Of a stretch of 64,000 bases of DNA, positions 23,351 through 35,021 are shown one piece after another (the first letter of the stretch is position 1; each line of letters begins with the position of its first letter). The notes under the pieces were generated by a model. It searched no databases and was not told the DNA's origin. It saw only the letters and a program-made list of their open reading frames with translations. A program made the translations under genes and the position numbers. This DNA is from Lepidodermella squamata. Its lineage: Eukaryota > Gastrotricha. Location of the stretch: the NCBI GenBank assembly GCA_047495785.1, contig JBLDXI010000019.1, positions 3,286,001 to 3,350,000 of the forward strand, read 5' to 3'.

Positions 23351-24048
23351 TCGATTTGTTCAATTCAAAGCTATCTGATTGCGAAATTCTACCAAGCCGT
23401 ACGTTGTATGAATTGTTTATCGCCATGACTGCTGCAGCACTTGTTAAGTCGACGATAATTCGCCCAAGCTCATTTTGGAAAATGACCCTCAAAGAATTTT
23501 CTGGTGCTGTACAAAGAGAGCTGAATGGGGGTGAAATTTTATATATTGTCCGTGTTTTCGGCAAGTTTCATAGATTTTGCATGCCAACTGTGAGCTTATT
23601 TTCGATTCTCAAGACTGCAAGGACACCAATTCGAATGCTGGATTTGTTATTTTCCCAGCCCTCATTCACGATAATACCAAGAAGTACATCAGACATTGGA
23701 GAAACAGGATTGCGAGTAAGAAAGTTCCTGAATTGTTTGTTGATCACCTCGGCCGACCTTGGTCAAGCGACAAACTCGACAAAATGGTCAGCGGACTTTG
23801 GAATAAATGGCGTTCCGATTCCGAGTTGCCTCAAAAGAAATTTGGGTTTACCCTCATTCGAAAAAGTGCGCACACCGAACACGCCACCGCTTCTGGATAC
23901 GGCGACAACAACTTCGCACAAGGAGCAGGTCATACGTAAGACTTAGTGAGAAAAGCGCTGGAATAGGGAATCGAAATTTATTTTTGCTCCTAGGCGCTCC
24001 ACAGCTATCAGGCACTATGAGCTTATGACTTATGACGGGGTCAGATGA

Positions 24049-24752
24049 CGGGGTAAGATGACGTCCCTTCACCGGAAAGCCCAATCATCAAGGTCTGTGA
24101 AAATTTTGAATTTGGAATAATCATTGGATGATTCGTAACTATTAACTATTTAATTTATAGGTCTCCGATTGTCACTCCCAAAACAAAAGTGCTGCAAAAA
24201 TTTCGACTGAGTCATCCGTATTTTTGTCGCGTTTCTCGATTCAATTTGCCAACATTTTTCTTTAATTAGGTTGACACCGGTAATTCGATTGGTGAAATCA
24301 GACTTCGACCTGACCAAAAACCCGAGAAAAAAGGCTGCAGAAATCTCAAACAATGAGTATGCAATTGCGCACCATTTTTTTACCAACAATGACCGATTAT
24401 ACATGTTTTCACAGGCCCCGTGAAACTCTGAAACGCCGGCGTAAATAACTGGATATGAAAAATGGAACACATTTGAGCTAATTTATTTGAATGATGTTTG
24501 CTTGATGTTTAAATTTGAAATTTCATTGATTGCTTTAGGTTGGATTTGATTTTTTCACGCTCTGAACTGGATTTGAAAAATCATCTAGAACGATGATTTA
24601 TCGGGTTTCATTTCAACAGGTTAATTCAATTTCAATTCGATTTTCAATTCAGATGATGCAACAATTTGGATTCTGAAAATGCATTCAATCTTAATTCTTT
24701 CGCATGAACCAGAAATCGGACACTTTTCGAGTCACCGGAGTCATTCGCTGAA
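24049..24752. other. Spacer between recombinase gene and following gene
   Basis: No gene is supported. The AT-rich sequence should contain the 3' UTR of the recombinase gene and the promoter of the next gene. Confidence 0.5.
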
Positions 24753-25335
24753 ATGTATACCGCACTCATGAGAGAGTTTCGCATTATAAAAGCCAATATT
24801 TTCTTCAAGTTTCGCAATTTGAAAATCAGCCTGAAGAGCGATTGTGACATGAAATCTATGATTCTCGTTCATTCGCGTTTCGAACATGAGTCATCCCCGT
24901 TGATATTATGGGCTGATGTTACATTACTTCCAGGTAGTAACTTACGAAACTTGCGAAAAGTAACTTTTGCTATCGATATCATTTTTCAGAAGCCAAAAAT
25001 CTGAACGAAGTAATCGACTCCGGTTCTAAGGACTCAGAAGCGTCCCAGCCTGTGTCGTTGAAGCGGCAAGCCGTCAGTGTCAGTGAACAAACCAGCAATA
25101 CGAAGCGCTTGAAATTTGGGTAAATTTTCTCCAATAATAAATGTCCCTTAATGCTTGATGTTTCTTCAGATCCACATCGGTTTGCGACTCGTCGAATGAA
25201 ACAAGGAAAAGCTGTCTGGATAAAAAGCTCATTCAAGAGTTGGAACTTTTCGAAAAATACCCTGATAAACCATCTGAAAATCAAAGCTGTAAAAAAAGTA
25301 AAAATGATACAACGTTAGCAATTTTCAAAGAATAA
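24753..25335 (+). CDS. Small Lys/Arg-rich protein gene of the element (158 aa)
   Basis: Exons are 24753-24933, 24990-25119 and 25170-25335 with GT-AG introns of 56 and 50 bp. The join is open for 158 residues and AATAAA overlaps the stop region (25331-25336), with another near 25362. The start is the first Met after an in-frame stop. The N-terminal part (FKFRNLKISLKSDCDMKSMIL) resembles the first exon of the gene at 17685-18674, so the two are paralogous at that end. Basic stretches LKRQ and TKRLKFG and the Lys-rich C-terminus suggest a nuclear protein. Family not recognised. Its place between the recombinase gene and the right terminus suggests cargo or an accessory function. Confidence 0.58.
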
Positions 25336-25484
25336 AATGTGTGTGAGACGAATTTATTTCTGAAATAAACATGAGAATGCTGGTGAATTTCAAGCTGACT
25401 TTTTGGCTAGTTTTATTCGCTTCCTGTGAAACGAGGCGGAATTCCATATGCATTTGAAACATAACTCTCAGGTTAATGGCGCTG

Positions 25485-25620
25485 GATCGTGCTGGAATCA
25501 ACGCTGGACGAGTGCTGGATGAGTGCCGGAGGAGTGCTGGAAAAAAATAAAGGCGAGAATTTTCAGGTGCTGGACAAGTGCCGGTGTAGTGCTGGATAAA
25601 AGTGCTGGATGAGTGCTGGA
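25485..25620. repeat. Right subterminal GTGCTGG repeats
   Basis: About ten GTGCTGG/GTGCCGG words lie in one orientation, mirroring those at 17001-17165 relative to the element ends, and run directly into the right terminal inverted repeat. Confidence 0.75.
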
Positions 25621-25882
25621 AAATATAGAAATCCCTAAACCTGGCCGGCTTTGAAGGTCTTAAAAGTGTACGCCGATTAAATATACCCCACCCCTTTCCT
25701 CAACGGTTTCAATACGGATTAATCTATTGTGTCTGTCGCTGAGCGTGGTCTAGTGAGCAAAAATCGAAACACTGGTATAAAGGCTGTCCTTCTCTTGGAG
25801 AGTTTGACCGGTGACAGCTCAATCAACGAATAAATTGCCGGCTGTAAAACCAAAAAAACCCAGCCAAAATTAAACCGGTGAC

Positions 25883-25888
25883 TTTATT
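25883..25888 (-). terminator. Poly(A) signal of peptide gene copy 1
   Basis: AATAAA on the minus strand lies about 182 nt past the stop codon. The same site recurs at 1492-bp steps in every unit and in the partial last unit. Confidence 0.6.
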
Positions 25889-26069
25889 AGTGGTTATTAT
25901 TTGCTCAATCACAGACGCCTTAGAATTTCTAGGTAAAATCCCTTATTTGGCTACTCAAGTTGAAAGATTTTAGGTGTCAAGGATAAAGGATAGACATTGA
26001 CGATGGGAACATGATGTCAATAATCGCCATTTAGTCATTATTAAGTTCACACCTTCGGTCGCTCTCAAC

Positions 26070-26346
26070 TCACGGCCAGGCAGCCGAAGAAATGCAGCTG
26101 CAGCCATTGCTGAAACAAGCTTTAACTTTACCAGAGGGGCACGACTTGCCTCTGCCTGCCTCTTCCTGCGCTTGTTCAGCATTTCGGCTGCTTGGCTGCG
26201 CCACGGGTCCATCGCCACTGAACTCCGCTTCAGCGATTACGACAGATGAAACCTGCAAACCCGATATCATCATTCATAACCAAAATCCGGAGAAAAAGGG
26301 CTGCGTAACCTACCAGAAGAGCGATGATCGCAAATAATTTCAGCAT
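26070..26346 (-). CDS. Secreted four-cysteine peptide precursor, copy 1 (71 aa)
   Basis: Exon 1 is 26314-26346 and exon 2 is 26070-26252, with a 61-bp phase-0 intron (GTAGGT...TTTGCAG). Each exon alone looks like a poor ORF, but joined they give 71 residues. Residues 1-20 form a textbook signal peptide (MLKLFAIIALL, then VSSVVIAEA). Residues 21-47 are an acidic, Gln/Ala-rich spacer ending GRGK. Residues 48-71 hold four cysteines (49, 57, 62, 64; C-x7-C-x4-C-x-C) and end AAWP. The Met at 26344-26346 has A at -3; an in-frame upstream ATG at 26416-26418 would add 24 residues and bury the signal. The family is not recognised. It could be an antimicrobial, signalling or venom-type peptide; the sequence cannot decide. 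Confidence 0.82.
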
Positions 26347-26487
26347 TGTACGAAGTCGTAAGGGAAAGAAACTCTCGAATTTCTCAAAAGAAAAAAAGCA
26401 ATAATGACGGCGGCTCATATGCTTCTTTCGATGAGCAGTTTTGCTCTCAGAGTATGCGTAGTATAACTAAGCGCCTTCAATAACAAA

Positions 26488-26503
26488 ATATATAATATAA
26501 TAA
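26488..26503 (-). promoter_or_regulatory. TATA-like region of peptide gene copy 1
   Basis: On the minus strand an AT-only run (TTATATTATATATTTTG) lies about 145 nt upstream of the preferred start and 70 nt upstream of the alternative in-frame ATG. It is conserved in all units, as everything is, so conservation adds no support. Confidence 0.35.
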
Positions 26504-27561
26504 AAGAAATGCCTCGAAATTTTGAAATAGTTTGTTCAGCTTCTGTTTTGTTATGTTGGAACCAGCTCGCTAGCGCGGACGACAAAACTGCCGATCGAAA
26601 GGAGCATATTACAGTGCTCCCTCGTTAAAGACACTCTTTTTAAAAGACCGTTTTCTTATTGAGGGCGTTTACGATAGGGAGAGGATCAGCGCCCCAGATG
26701 ATGCCTATGTTTTTGCATTCTCATAATAAATGAAATTCGCATAGCTAGTAAATACGCGATTGAAAAATCACAGGTCTTATTTCCCAAAGCGTAAAGCCTG
26801 AAGTCTTCGATTCTGTTCTAGTTCTTTTATATTACTTAAATCAGGGAAACGGGAAACTAACAACTTTGCATTATCTTTTTCGATGGTTCGGCGATTCGTC
26901 TCTAAAAATGCAAAAATCAGCATCTCGAAGCTGGGTTTTTCACTAAAAAGGATGGAATTTTAGGCCTTCTTCTAACTTCTTTCCGGAAAGATTCCAGATT
27001 GTTGAGAATTCGGTCTAATGAGCAAGTAAACTGTTGGCTTGAGAGAATAGAAAATATAAGAAAAAGAGTTATAAAATTATTTGTTATAAAAGCACGAAAC
27101 TTGCTAATTTTCGATCCAAGAAATCCCTAAACCTGGCCGGCTTTGAAGGTCTTAAAAGTGTACGCCGATTAAATATACCCCACCCCTTTCCTCAACGGTT
27201 TCAATACGGATTAATCTATTGTGTCTGTCGCTGAGCGTGGTCTAGTGAGCAAAAATCGAAACACTGGTATAAAGGCTGTCCTTCTCTTGGAGAGTTTGAC
27301 CGGTGACAGCTCAATCAACGAATAAATTGCCGGCTGTAAAACCAAAAAAACCCAGCCAAAATTAAACCGGTGACTTTATTAGTGGTTATTATTTGCTCAA
27401 TCACAGACGCCTTAGAATTTCTAGGTAAAATCCCTTATTTGGCTACTCAAGTTGAAAGATTTTAGGTGTCAAGGATAAAGGATAGACATTGACGATGGGA
27501 ACATGATGTCAATAATCGCCATTTAGTCATTATTAAGTTCACACCTTCGGTCGCTCTCAAC

Positions 27562-27838
27562 TCACGGCCAGGCAGCCGAAGAAATGCAGCTGCAGCCATT
27601 GCTGAAACAAGCTTTAACTTTACCAGAGGGGCACGACTTGCCTCTGCCTGCCTCTTCCTGCGCTTGTTCAGCATTTCGGCTGCTTGGCTGCGCCACGGGT
27701 CCATCGCCACTGAACTCCGCTTCAGCGATTACGACAGATGAAACCTGCAAACCTGATATCATCATTCATAACCAAAATCCGGAGAAAAAGGGCTGCGTAA
27801 CCTACCAGAAGAGCGATGATCGCAAATAATTTCAGCAT
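27562..27838 (-). CDS. Secreted four-cysteine peptide precursor, copy 2
   Basis: Exons 27806-27838 and 27562-27744 encode the same 71 residues as copy 1. A single change in the intron (27754) is shared only with copy 6. Confidence 0.8.
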
Positions 27839-29053
27839 TGTACGAAGTCGTAAGGGAAAGAAACTCTCGAATTTCTCAAAAGAAAAAAAGCAATAATGAC
27901 GGCGGCTCATATGCTTCTTTCGATGAGCAGTTTTGCTCTCAGAGTATGCGTAGTATAACTAAGCGCCTTCAATAACAAAATATATAATATAATAAAAGAA
28001 ATGCCTCGAAATTTTGAAATAGTTTGTTCAGCTTCTGTTTTGTTATGTTGGAACCAGCTCGCTAGCGCGGACGACAAAACTGCCGATCGAAAGGAGCATA
28101 TTACAGTGCTCCCTCGTTAAAGACACTCTTTTTAAAAGACCGTTTTCTTATTGAGGGCGTTTACGATAGGGAGAGGATCAGCGCCCCAGATGATGCCTAT
28201 GTTTTTGCATTCTCATAATAAATGAAATTCGCATAGCTAGTAAATACGCGATTGAAAAATCACAGGTCTTATTTCCCAAAGCGTAAAGCCTGAAGTCTTC
28301 GATTCTGTTCTAGTTCTTTTATATTACTTAAATCAGGGAAACGGGAAACTAACAACTTTGCATTATCTTTTTCGATGGTTCGGCGATTCGTCTCTAAAAA
28401 TGCAAAAATCAGCATCTCGAAGCTGGGTTTTTCACTAAAAAGGATGGAATTTTAGGCCTTCTTCTAACTTCTTTCCGGAAAGATTCCAGATTGTTGAGAA
28501 TTCGGTCTAATGAGCAAGTAAACTGTTGGCTTGAGAGAATAGAAAATATAAGAAAAAGAGTTATAAAATTATTTGTTATAAAAGCACGAAACTTGCTAAT
28601 TTTCGATCCAAGAAATCCCTAAACCTGGCCGGCTTTGAAGGTCTTAAAAGTGTACGCCGATTAAATATACCCCACCCCTTTCCTCAACGGTTTCAATACG
28701 GATTAATCTATTGTGTCTGTCGCTGAGCGTGGTCTAGTGAGCAAAAATCGAAACACTGGTATAAAGGCTGTCCTTCTCTTGGAGAGTTTGACCGGTGACA
28801 GCTCAATCAACGAATAAATTGCCGGCTGTAAAACCAAAAAAACCCAGCCAAAATTAAACCGGTGACTTTATTAGTGGTTATTATTTGCTCAATCACAGAC
28901 GCCTTAGAATTTCTAGGTAAAATCCCTTATTTGGCTACTCAAGTTGAAAGATTTTAGGTGTCAAGGATAAAGGATAGACATTGACGATGGGAACATGATG
29001 TCAATAATCGCCATTTAGTCATTATTAAGTTCACACCTTCGGTCGCTCTCAAC

Positions 29054-29330
29054 TCACGGCCAGGCAGCCGAAGAAATGCAGCTGCAGCCATTGCTGAAAC
29101 AAGCTTTAACTTTACCAGAGGGGCACGACTTGCCTCTGCCTGCCTCTTCCTGCGCTTGTTCAGCATTTCGGCTGCTTGGCTGCGCCACGGGTCCATCGCC
29201 ACTGAACTCCGCTTCAGCGATTACGACAGATGAAACCTGCAAACCCGATATCATCATTCATAACCAAAATCCGGAGAAAAAGGGCTGCGTAACCTACCAG
29301 AAGAGCGATGATCGCAAATAATTTCAGCAT
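29054..29330 (-). CDS. Secreted four-cysteine peptide precursor, copy 3
   Basis: Exons 29298-29330 and 29054-29236; the peptide is identical to copy 1. The unit has a spacer substitution (29821, G for T) shared only with the unit of copy 13. Confidence 0.8.
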
Positions 29331-30545
29331 TGTACGAAGTCGTAAGGGAAAGAAACTCTCGAATTTCTCAAAAGAAAAAAAGCAATAATGACGGCGGCTC
29401 ATATGCTTCTTTCGATGAGCAGTTTTGCTCTCAGAGTATGCGTAGTATAACTAAGCGCCTTCAATAACAAAATATATAATATAATAAAAGAAATGCCTCG
29501 AAATTTTGAAATAGTTTGTTCAGCTTCTGTTTTGTTATGTTGGAACCAGCTCGCTAGCGCGGACGACAAAACTGCCGATCGAAAGGAGCATATTACAGTG
29601 CTCCCTCGTTAAAGACACTCTTTTTAAAAGACCGTTTTCTTATTGAGGGCGTTTACGATAGGGAGAGGATCAGCGCCCCAGATGATGCCTATGTTTTTGC
29701 ATTCTCATAATAAATGAAATTCGCATAGCTAGTAAATACGCGATTGAAAAATCACAGGTCTTATTTCCCAAAGCGTAAAGCCTGAAGTCTTCGATTCTGT
29801 TCTAGTTCTTTTATATTACTGAAATCAGGGAAACGGGAAACTAACAACTTTGCATTATCTTTTTCGATGGTTCGGCGATTCGTCTCTAAAAATGCAAAAA
29901 TCAGCATCTCGAAGCTGGGTTTTTCACTAAAAAGGATGGAATTTTAGGCCTTCTTCTAACTTCTTTCCGGAAAGATTCCAGATTGTTGAGAATTCGGTCT
30001 AATGAGCAAGTAAACTGTTGGCTTGAGAGAATAGAAAATATAAGAAAAAGAGTTATAAAATTATTTGTTATAAAAGCACGAAACTTGCTAATTTTCGATC
30101 CAAGAAATCCCTAAACCTGGCCGGCTTTGAAGGTCTTAAAAGTGTACGCCGATTAAATATACCCCACCCCTTTCCTCAACGGTTTCAATACGGATTAATC
30201 TATTGTGTCTGTCGCTGAGCGTGGTCTAGTGAGCAAAAATCGAAACACTGGTATAAAGGCTGTCCTTCTCTTGGAGAGTTTGACCGGTGACAGCTCAATC
30301 AACGAATAAATTGCCGGCTGTAAAACCAAAAAAACCCAGCCAAAATTAAACCGGTGACTTTATTAGTGGTTATTATTTGCTCAATCACAGACGCCTTAGA
30401 ATTTCTAGGTAAAATCCCTTATTTGGCTACTCAAGTTGAAAGATTTTAGGTGTCAAGGATAAAGGATAGACATTGACGATGGGAACATGATGTCAATAAT
30501 CGCCATTTAGTCATTATTAAGTTCACACCTTCGGTCGCTCTCAAC

Positions 30546-30822
30546 TCACGGCCAGGCAGCCGAAGAAATGCAGCTGCAGCCATTGCTGAAACAAGCTTTA
30601 ACTTTACCAGAGGGGCACGACTTGCCTCTGCCTGCCTCTTCCTGCGCTTGTTCAGCATTTCGGCTGCTTGGCTGCGCCACGGGTCCATCGCCACTGAACT
30701 CCGCTTCAGCGATTACGACAGATGAAACCTGCAAACCCGATATCATCATTCATAACCAAAATCCGGAGAAAAAGGGCTGCGTAACCTACCAGAAGAGCGA
30801 TGATCGCAAATAATTTCAGCAT
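30546..30822 (-). CDS. Secreted four-cysteine peptide precursor, copy 4
   Basis: Exons 30790-30822 and 30546-30728; peptide identical to copy 1. Confidence 0.8.
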
Positions 30823-32037
30823 TGTACGAAGTCGTAAGGGAAAGAAACTCTCGAATTTCTCAAAAGAAAAAAAGCAATAATGACGGCGGCTCATATGCTT
30901 CTTTCGATGAGCAGTTTTGCTCTCAGAGTATGCGTAGTATAACTAAGCGCCTTCAATAACAAAATATATAATATAATAAAAGAAATGCCTCGAAATTTTG
31001 AAATAGTTTGTTCAGCTTCTGTTTTGTTATGTTGGAACCAGCTCGCTAGCGCGGACGACAAAACTGCCGATCGAAAGGAGCATATTACAGTGCTCCCTCG
31101 TTAAAGACACTCTTTTTAAAAGACCGTTTTCTTATTGAGGGCGTTTACGATAGGGAGAGGATCAGCGCCCCAGATGATGCCTATGTTTTTGCATTCTCAT
31201 AATAAATGAAATTCGCATAGCTAGTAAATACGCGATTGAAAAATCACAGGTCTTATTTCCCAAAGCGTAAAGCCTGAAGTCTTCGATTCTGTTCTAGTTC
31301 TTTTATATTACTTAAATCAGGGAAACGGGAAACTAACAACTTTGCATTATCTTTTTCGATGGTTCGGCGATTCGTCTCTAAAAATGCAAAAATCAGCATC
31401 TCGAAGCTGGGTTTTTCACTAAAAAGGATGGAATTTTAGGCCTTCTTCTAACTTCTTTCCGGAAAGATTCCAGATTGTTGAGAATTCGGTCTAATGAGCA
31501 AGTAAACTGTTGGCTTGAGAGAATAGAAAATATAAGAAAAAGAGTTATAAAATTATTTGTTATAAAAGCACGAAACTTGCTAATTTTCGATCCAAGAAAT
31601 CCCTAAACCTGGCCGGCTTTGAAGGTCTTAAAAGTGTACGCCGATTAAATATACCCCACCCCTTTCCTCAACGGTTTCAATACGGATTAATCTATTGTGT
31701 CTGTCGCTGAGCGTGGTCTAGTGAGCAAAAATCGAAACACTGGTATAAAGGCTGTCCTTCTCTTGGAGAGTTTGACCGGTGACAGCTCAATCAACGAATA
31801 AATTGCCGGCTGTAAAACCAAAAAAACCCAGCCAAAATTAAACCGGTGACTTTATTAGTGGTTATTATTTGCTCAATCACAGACGCCTTAGAATTTCTAG
31901 GTAAAATCCCTTATTTGGCTACTCAAGTTGAAAGATTTTAGGTGTCAAGGATAAAGGATAGACATTGACGATGGGAACATGATGTCAATAATCGCCATTT
32001 AGTCATTATTAAGTTCACACCTTCGGTCGCTCTCAAC

Positions 32038-32314
32038 TCACGGCCAGGCAGCCGAAGAAATGCAGCTGCAGCCATTGCTGAAACAAGCTTTAACTTTACC
32101 AGAGGGGCACGACTTGCCTCTGCCTGCCTCTTCCTGCGCTTGTTCAGCATTTCGGCTGCTTGGCTGCGCCACGGGTCCATCGCCACTGAACTCCGCTTCA
32201 GCGATTACGACAGATGAAACCTGCAAACCCGATATCATCATTCATAACCAAAATCCGGAGAAAAAGGGCTGCGTAACCTACCAGAAGAGCGATGATCGCA
32301 AATAATTTCAGCAT
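32038..32314 (-). CDS. Secreted four-cysteine peptide precursor, copy 5
   Basis: Exons 32282-32314 and 32038-32220; peptide identical to copy 1. Confidence 0.8.
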
Positions 32315-33529
32315 TGTACGAAGTCGTAAGGGAAAGAAACTCTCGAATTTCTCAAAAGAAAAAAAGCAATAATGACGGCGGCTCATATGCTTCTTTCGAT
32401 GAGCAGTTTTGCTCTCAGAGTATGCGTAGTATAACTAAGCGCCTTCAATAACAAAATATATAATATAATAAAAGAAATGCCTCGAAATTTTGAAATAGTT
32501 TGTTCAGCTTCTGTTTTGTTATGTTGGAACCAGCTCGCTAGCGCGGACGACAAAACTGCCGATCGAAAGGAGCATATTACAGTGCTCCCTCGTTAAAGAC
32601 ACTCTTTTTAAAAGACCGTTTTCTTATTGAGGGCGTTTACGATAGGGAGAGGATCAGCGCCCCAGATGATGCCTATGTTTTTGCATTCTCATAATAAATG
32701 AAATTCGCATAGCTAGTAAATACGCGATTGAAAAATCACAGGTCTTATTTCCCAAAGCGTAAAGCCTGAAGTCTTCGATTCTGTTCTAGTTCTTTTATAT
32801 TACTTAAATCAGGGAAACGGGAAACTAACAACTTTGCATTATCTTTTTCGATGGTTCGGCGATTCGTCTCTAAAAATGCAAAAATCAGCATCTCGAAGCT
32901 GGGTTTTTCACTAAAAAGGATGGAATTTTAGGCCTTCTTCTAACTTCTTTCCGGAAAGATTCCAGATTGTTGAGAATTCGGTCTAATGAGCAAGTAAACT
33001 GTTGGCTTGAGAGAATAGAAAATATAAGAAAAAGAGTTATAAAATTATTTGTTATAAAAGCACGAAACTTGCTAATTTTCGATCCAAGAAATCCCTAAAC
33101 CTGGCCGGCTTTGAAGGTCTTAAAAGTGTACGCCGATTAAATATACCCCACCCCTTTCCTCAACGGTTTCAATACGGATTAATCTATTGTGTCTGTCGCT
33201 GAGCGTGGTCTAGTGAGCAAAAATCGAAACACTGGTATAAAGGCTGTCCTTCTCTTGGAGAGTTTGACCGGTGACAGCTCAATCAACGAATAAATTGCCG
33301 GCTGTAAAACCAAAAAAACCCAGCCAAAATTAAACCGGTGACTTTATTAGTGGTTATTATTTGCTCAATCACAGACGCCTTAGAATTTCTAGGTAAAATC
33401 CCTTATTTGGCTACTCAAGTTGAAAGATTTTAGGTGTCAAGGATAAAGGATAGACATTGACGATGGGAACATGATGTCAATAATCGCCATTTAGTCATTA
33501 TTAAGTTCACACCTTCGGTCGCTCTCAAC

Positions 33530-33806
33530 TCACGGCCAGGCAGCCGAAGAAATGCAGCTGCAGCCATTGCTGAAACAAGCTTTAACTTTACCAGAGGGGC
33601 ACGACTTGCCTCTGCCTGCCTCTTCCTGCGCTTGTTCAGCATTTCGGCTGCTTGGCTGCGCCACGGGTCCATCGCCACTGAACTCCGCTTCAGCGATTAC
33701 GACAGATGAAACCTGCAAACCTGATATCATCATTCATAACCAAAATCCGGAGAAAAAGGGCTGCGTAACCTACCAGAAGAGCGATGATCGCAAATAATTT
33801 CAGCAT
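33530..33806 (-). CDS. Secreted four-cysteine peptide precursor, copy 6
   Basis: Exons 33774-33806 and 33530-33712; peptide identical to copy 1. It carries the same intron substitution as copy 2 (33722). Confidence 0.8.
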
Positions 33807-35021
33807 TGTACGAAGTCGTAAGGGAAAGAAACTCTCGAATTTCTCAAAAGAAAAAAAGCAATAATGACGGCGGCTCATATGCTTCTTTCGATGAGCAGTT
33901 TTGCTCTCAGAGTATGCGTAGTATAACTAAGCGCCTTCAATAACAAAATATATAATATAATAAAAGAAATGCCTCGAAATTTTGAAATAGTTTGTTCAGC
34001 TTCTGTTTTGTTATGTTGGAACCAGCTCGCTAGCGCGGACGACAAAACTGCCGATCGAAAGGAGCATATTACAGTGCTCCCTCGTTAAAGACACTCTTTT
34101 TAAAAGACCGTTTTCTTATTGAGGGCGTTTACGATAGGGAGAGGATCAGCGCCCCAGATGATGCCTATGTTTTTGCATTCTCATAATAAATGAAATTCGC
34201 ATAGCTAGTAAATACGCGATTGAAAAATCACAGGTCTTATTTCCCAAAGCGTAAAGCCTGAAGTCTTCGATTCTGTTCTAGTTCTTTTATATTACTTAAA
34301 TCAGGGAAACGGGAAACTAACAACTTTGCATTATCTTTTTCGATGGTTCGGCGATTCGTCTCTAAAAATGCAAAAATCAGCATCTCGAAGCTGGGTTTTT
34401 CACTAAAAAGGATGGAATTTTAGGCCTTCTTCTAACTTCTTTCCGGAAAGATTCCAGATTGTTGAGAATTCGGTCTAATGAGCAAGTAAACTGTTGGCTT
34501 GAGAGAATAGAAAATATAAGAAAAAGAGTTATAAAATTATTTGTTATAAAAGCACGAAACTTGCTAATTTTCGATCCAAGAAATCCCTAAACCTGGCCGG
34601 CTTTGAAGGTCTTAAAAGTGTACGCCGATTAAATATACCCCACCCCTTTCCTCAACGGTTTCAATACGGATTAATCTATTGTGTCTGTCGCTGAGCGTGG
34701 TCTAGTGAGCAAAAATCGAAACACTGGTATAAAGGCTGTCCTTCTCTTGGAGAGTTTGACCGGTGACAGCTCAATCAACGAATAAATTGCCGGCTGTAAA
34801 ACCAAAAAAACCCAGCCAAAATTAAACCGGTGACTTTATTAGTGGTTATTATTTGCTCAATCACAGACGCCTTAGAATTTCTAGGTAAAATCCCTTATTT
34901 GGCTACTCAAGTTGAAAGATTTTAGGTGTCAAGGATAAAGGATAGACATTGACGATGGGAACATGATGTCAATAATCGCCATTTAGTCATTATTAAGTTC
35001 ACACCTTCGGTCGCTCTCAAC

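Larger units (their letters stand above)
18869..24048 (+). pseudogene. Zinc-finger tyrosine recombinase gene, broken by a LINE
   Basis: The gene starts METRVFIDIPTNHIQ (18869), shifts frame near 19030, and continues through a Cys/His zinc-finger motif (CDFCNKE...HVVNHC, about 19408-19475). A 54-bp intron (19562-19615) and a helical region (ELIDKNQMERIMQTIDG) follow. The catalytic domain shows the tyrosine-recombinase set: Arg of box I (IIRPSSFWKMTL, codon 23461-23463), Arg in LIRKSAHTEHA (23859-23861), His in GHT (23931-23933) and, after a 58-bp intron (23936-23993), Tyr in RHYEL (24016-24018), with H-x8-Y spacing. A LINE (20001-23350) splits the ORF; removing it and one 7-bp target copy restores the frame there. 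Further frameshifts lie near 19650 and 23560-23590. It is related to Crypton-like or domesticated metazoan tyrosine recombinases. Confidence 0.75.
16991..25630. mobile_element. Candidate 8.6-kb tyrosine-recombinase element with TIRs
   Basis: The two ends carry a 19-bp inverted repeat TTCTATATWTTCCAGCACT (16991-17009; reverse at 25612-25630) with one mismatch. Just inside, both ends have many copies of GTGCTGG or its complement (17001-17165 and 25485-25620). The interior holds three plus-strand genes: a multi-exon Lys/Arg-rich protein gene, a zinc-finger plus tyrosine-recombinase gene now broken by a LINE, and a second small Lys/Arg-rich protein gene. The left end abuts a truncated receptor gene and the right end abuts the 1492-bp array. 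Crypton-like elements use tyrosine recombinases but normally lack TIRs, so the class is uncertain. No clear target duplication is visible because the right flank is the array. Confidence 0.6.

Noticed and set aside
23577-23939. Independent 120-residue gene
   Set aside because: It is the catalytic C-terminal part of the split recombinase gene, not a separate gene.
25740-25800. tRNA-like or RNA polymerase III promoter in the array unit
   Set aside because: A weak A-box-like word (TGGTCTAGTGAG) is present, but no B box or cloverleaf could be drawn.
25970-26218. Minus-strand 82-codon ORF (MAMDPWRSQ...) in every unit
   Set aside because: It overlaps exon 2 of the peptide gene in another frame and begins inside that exon; the spliced product explains the region better.
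26092-26337. Plus-strand 81-codon ORF repeated in every 1492-bp unit
   Set aside because: It is the antisense of the spliced peptide gene, has no signal peptide or domain, and its openness follows from the opposite strand's coding and Cys/Ala-rich composition.
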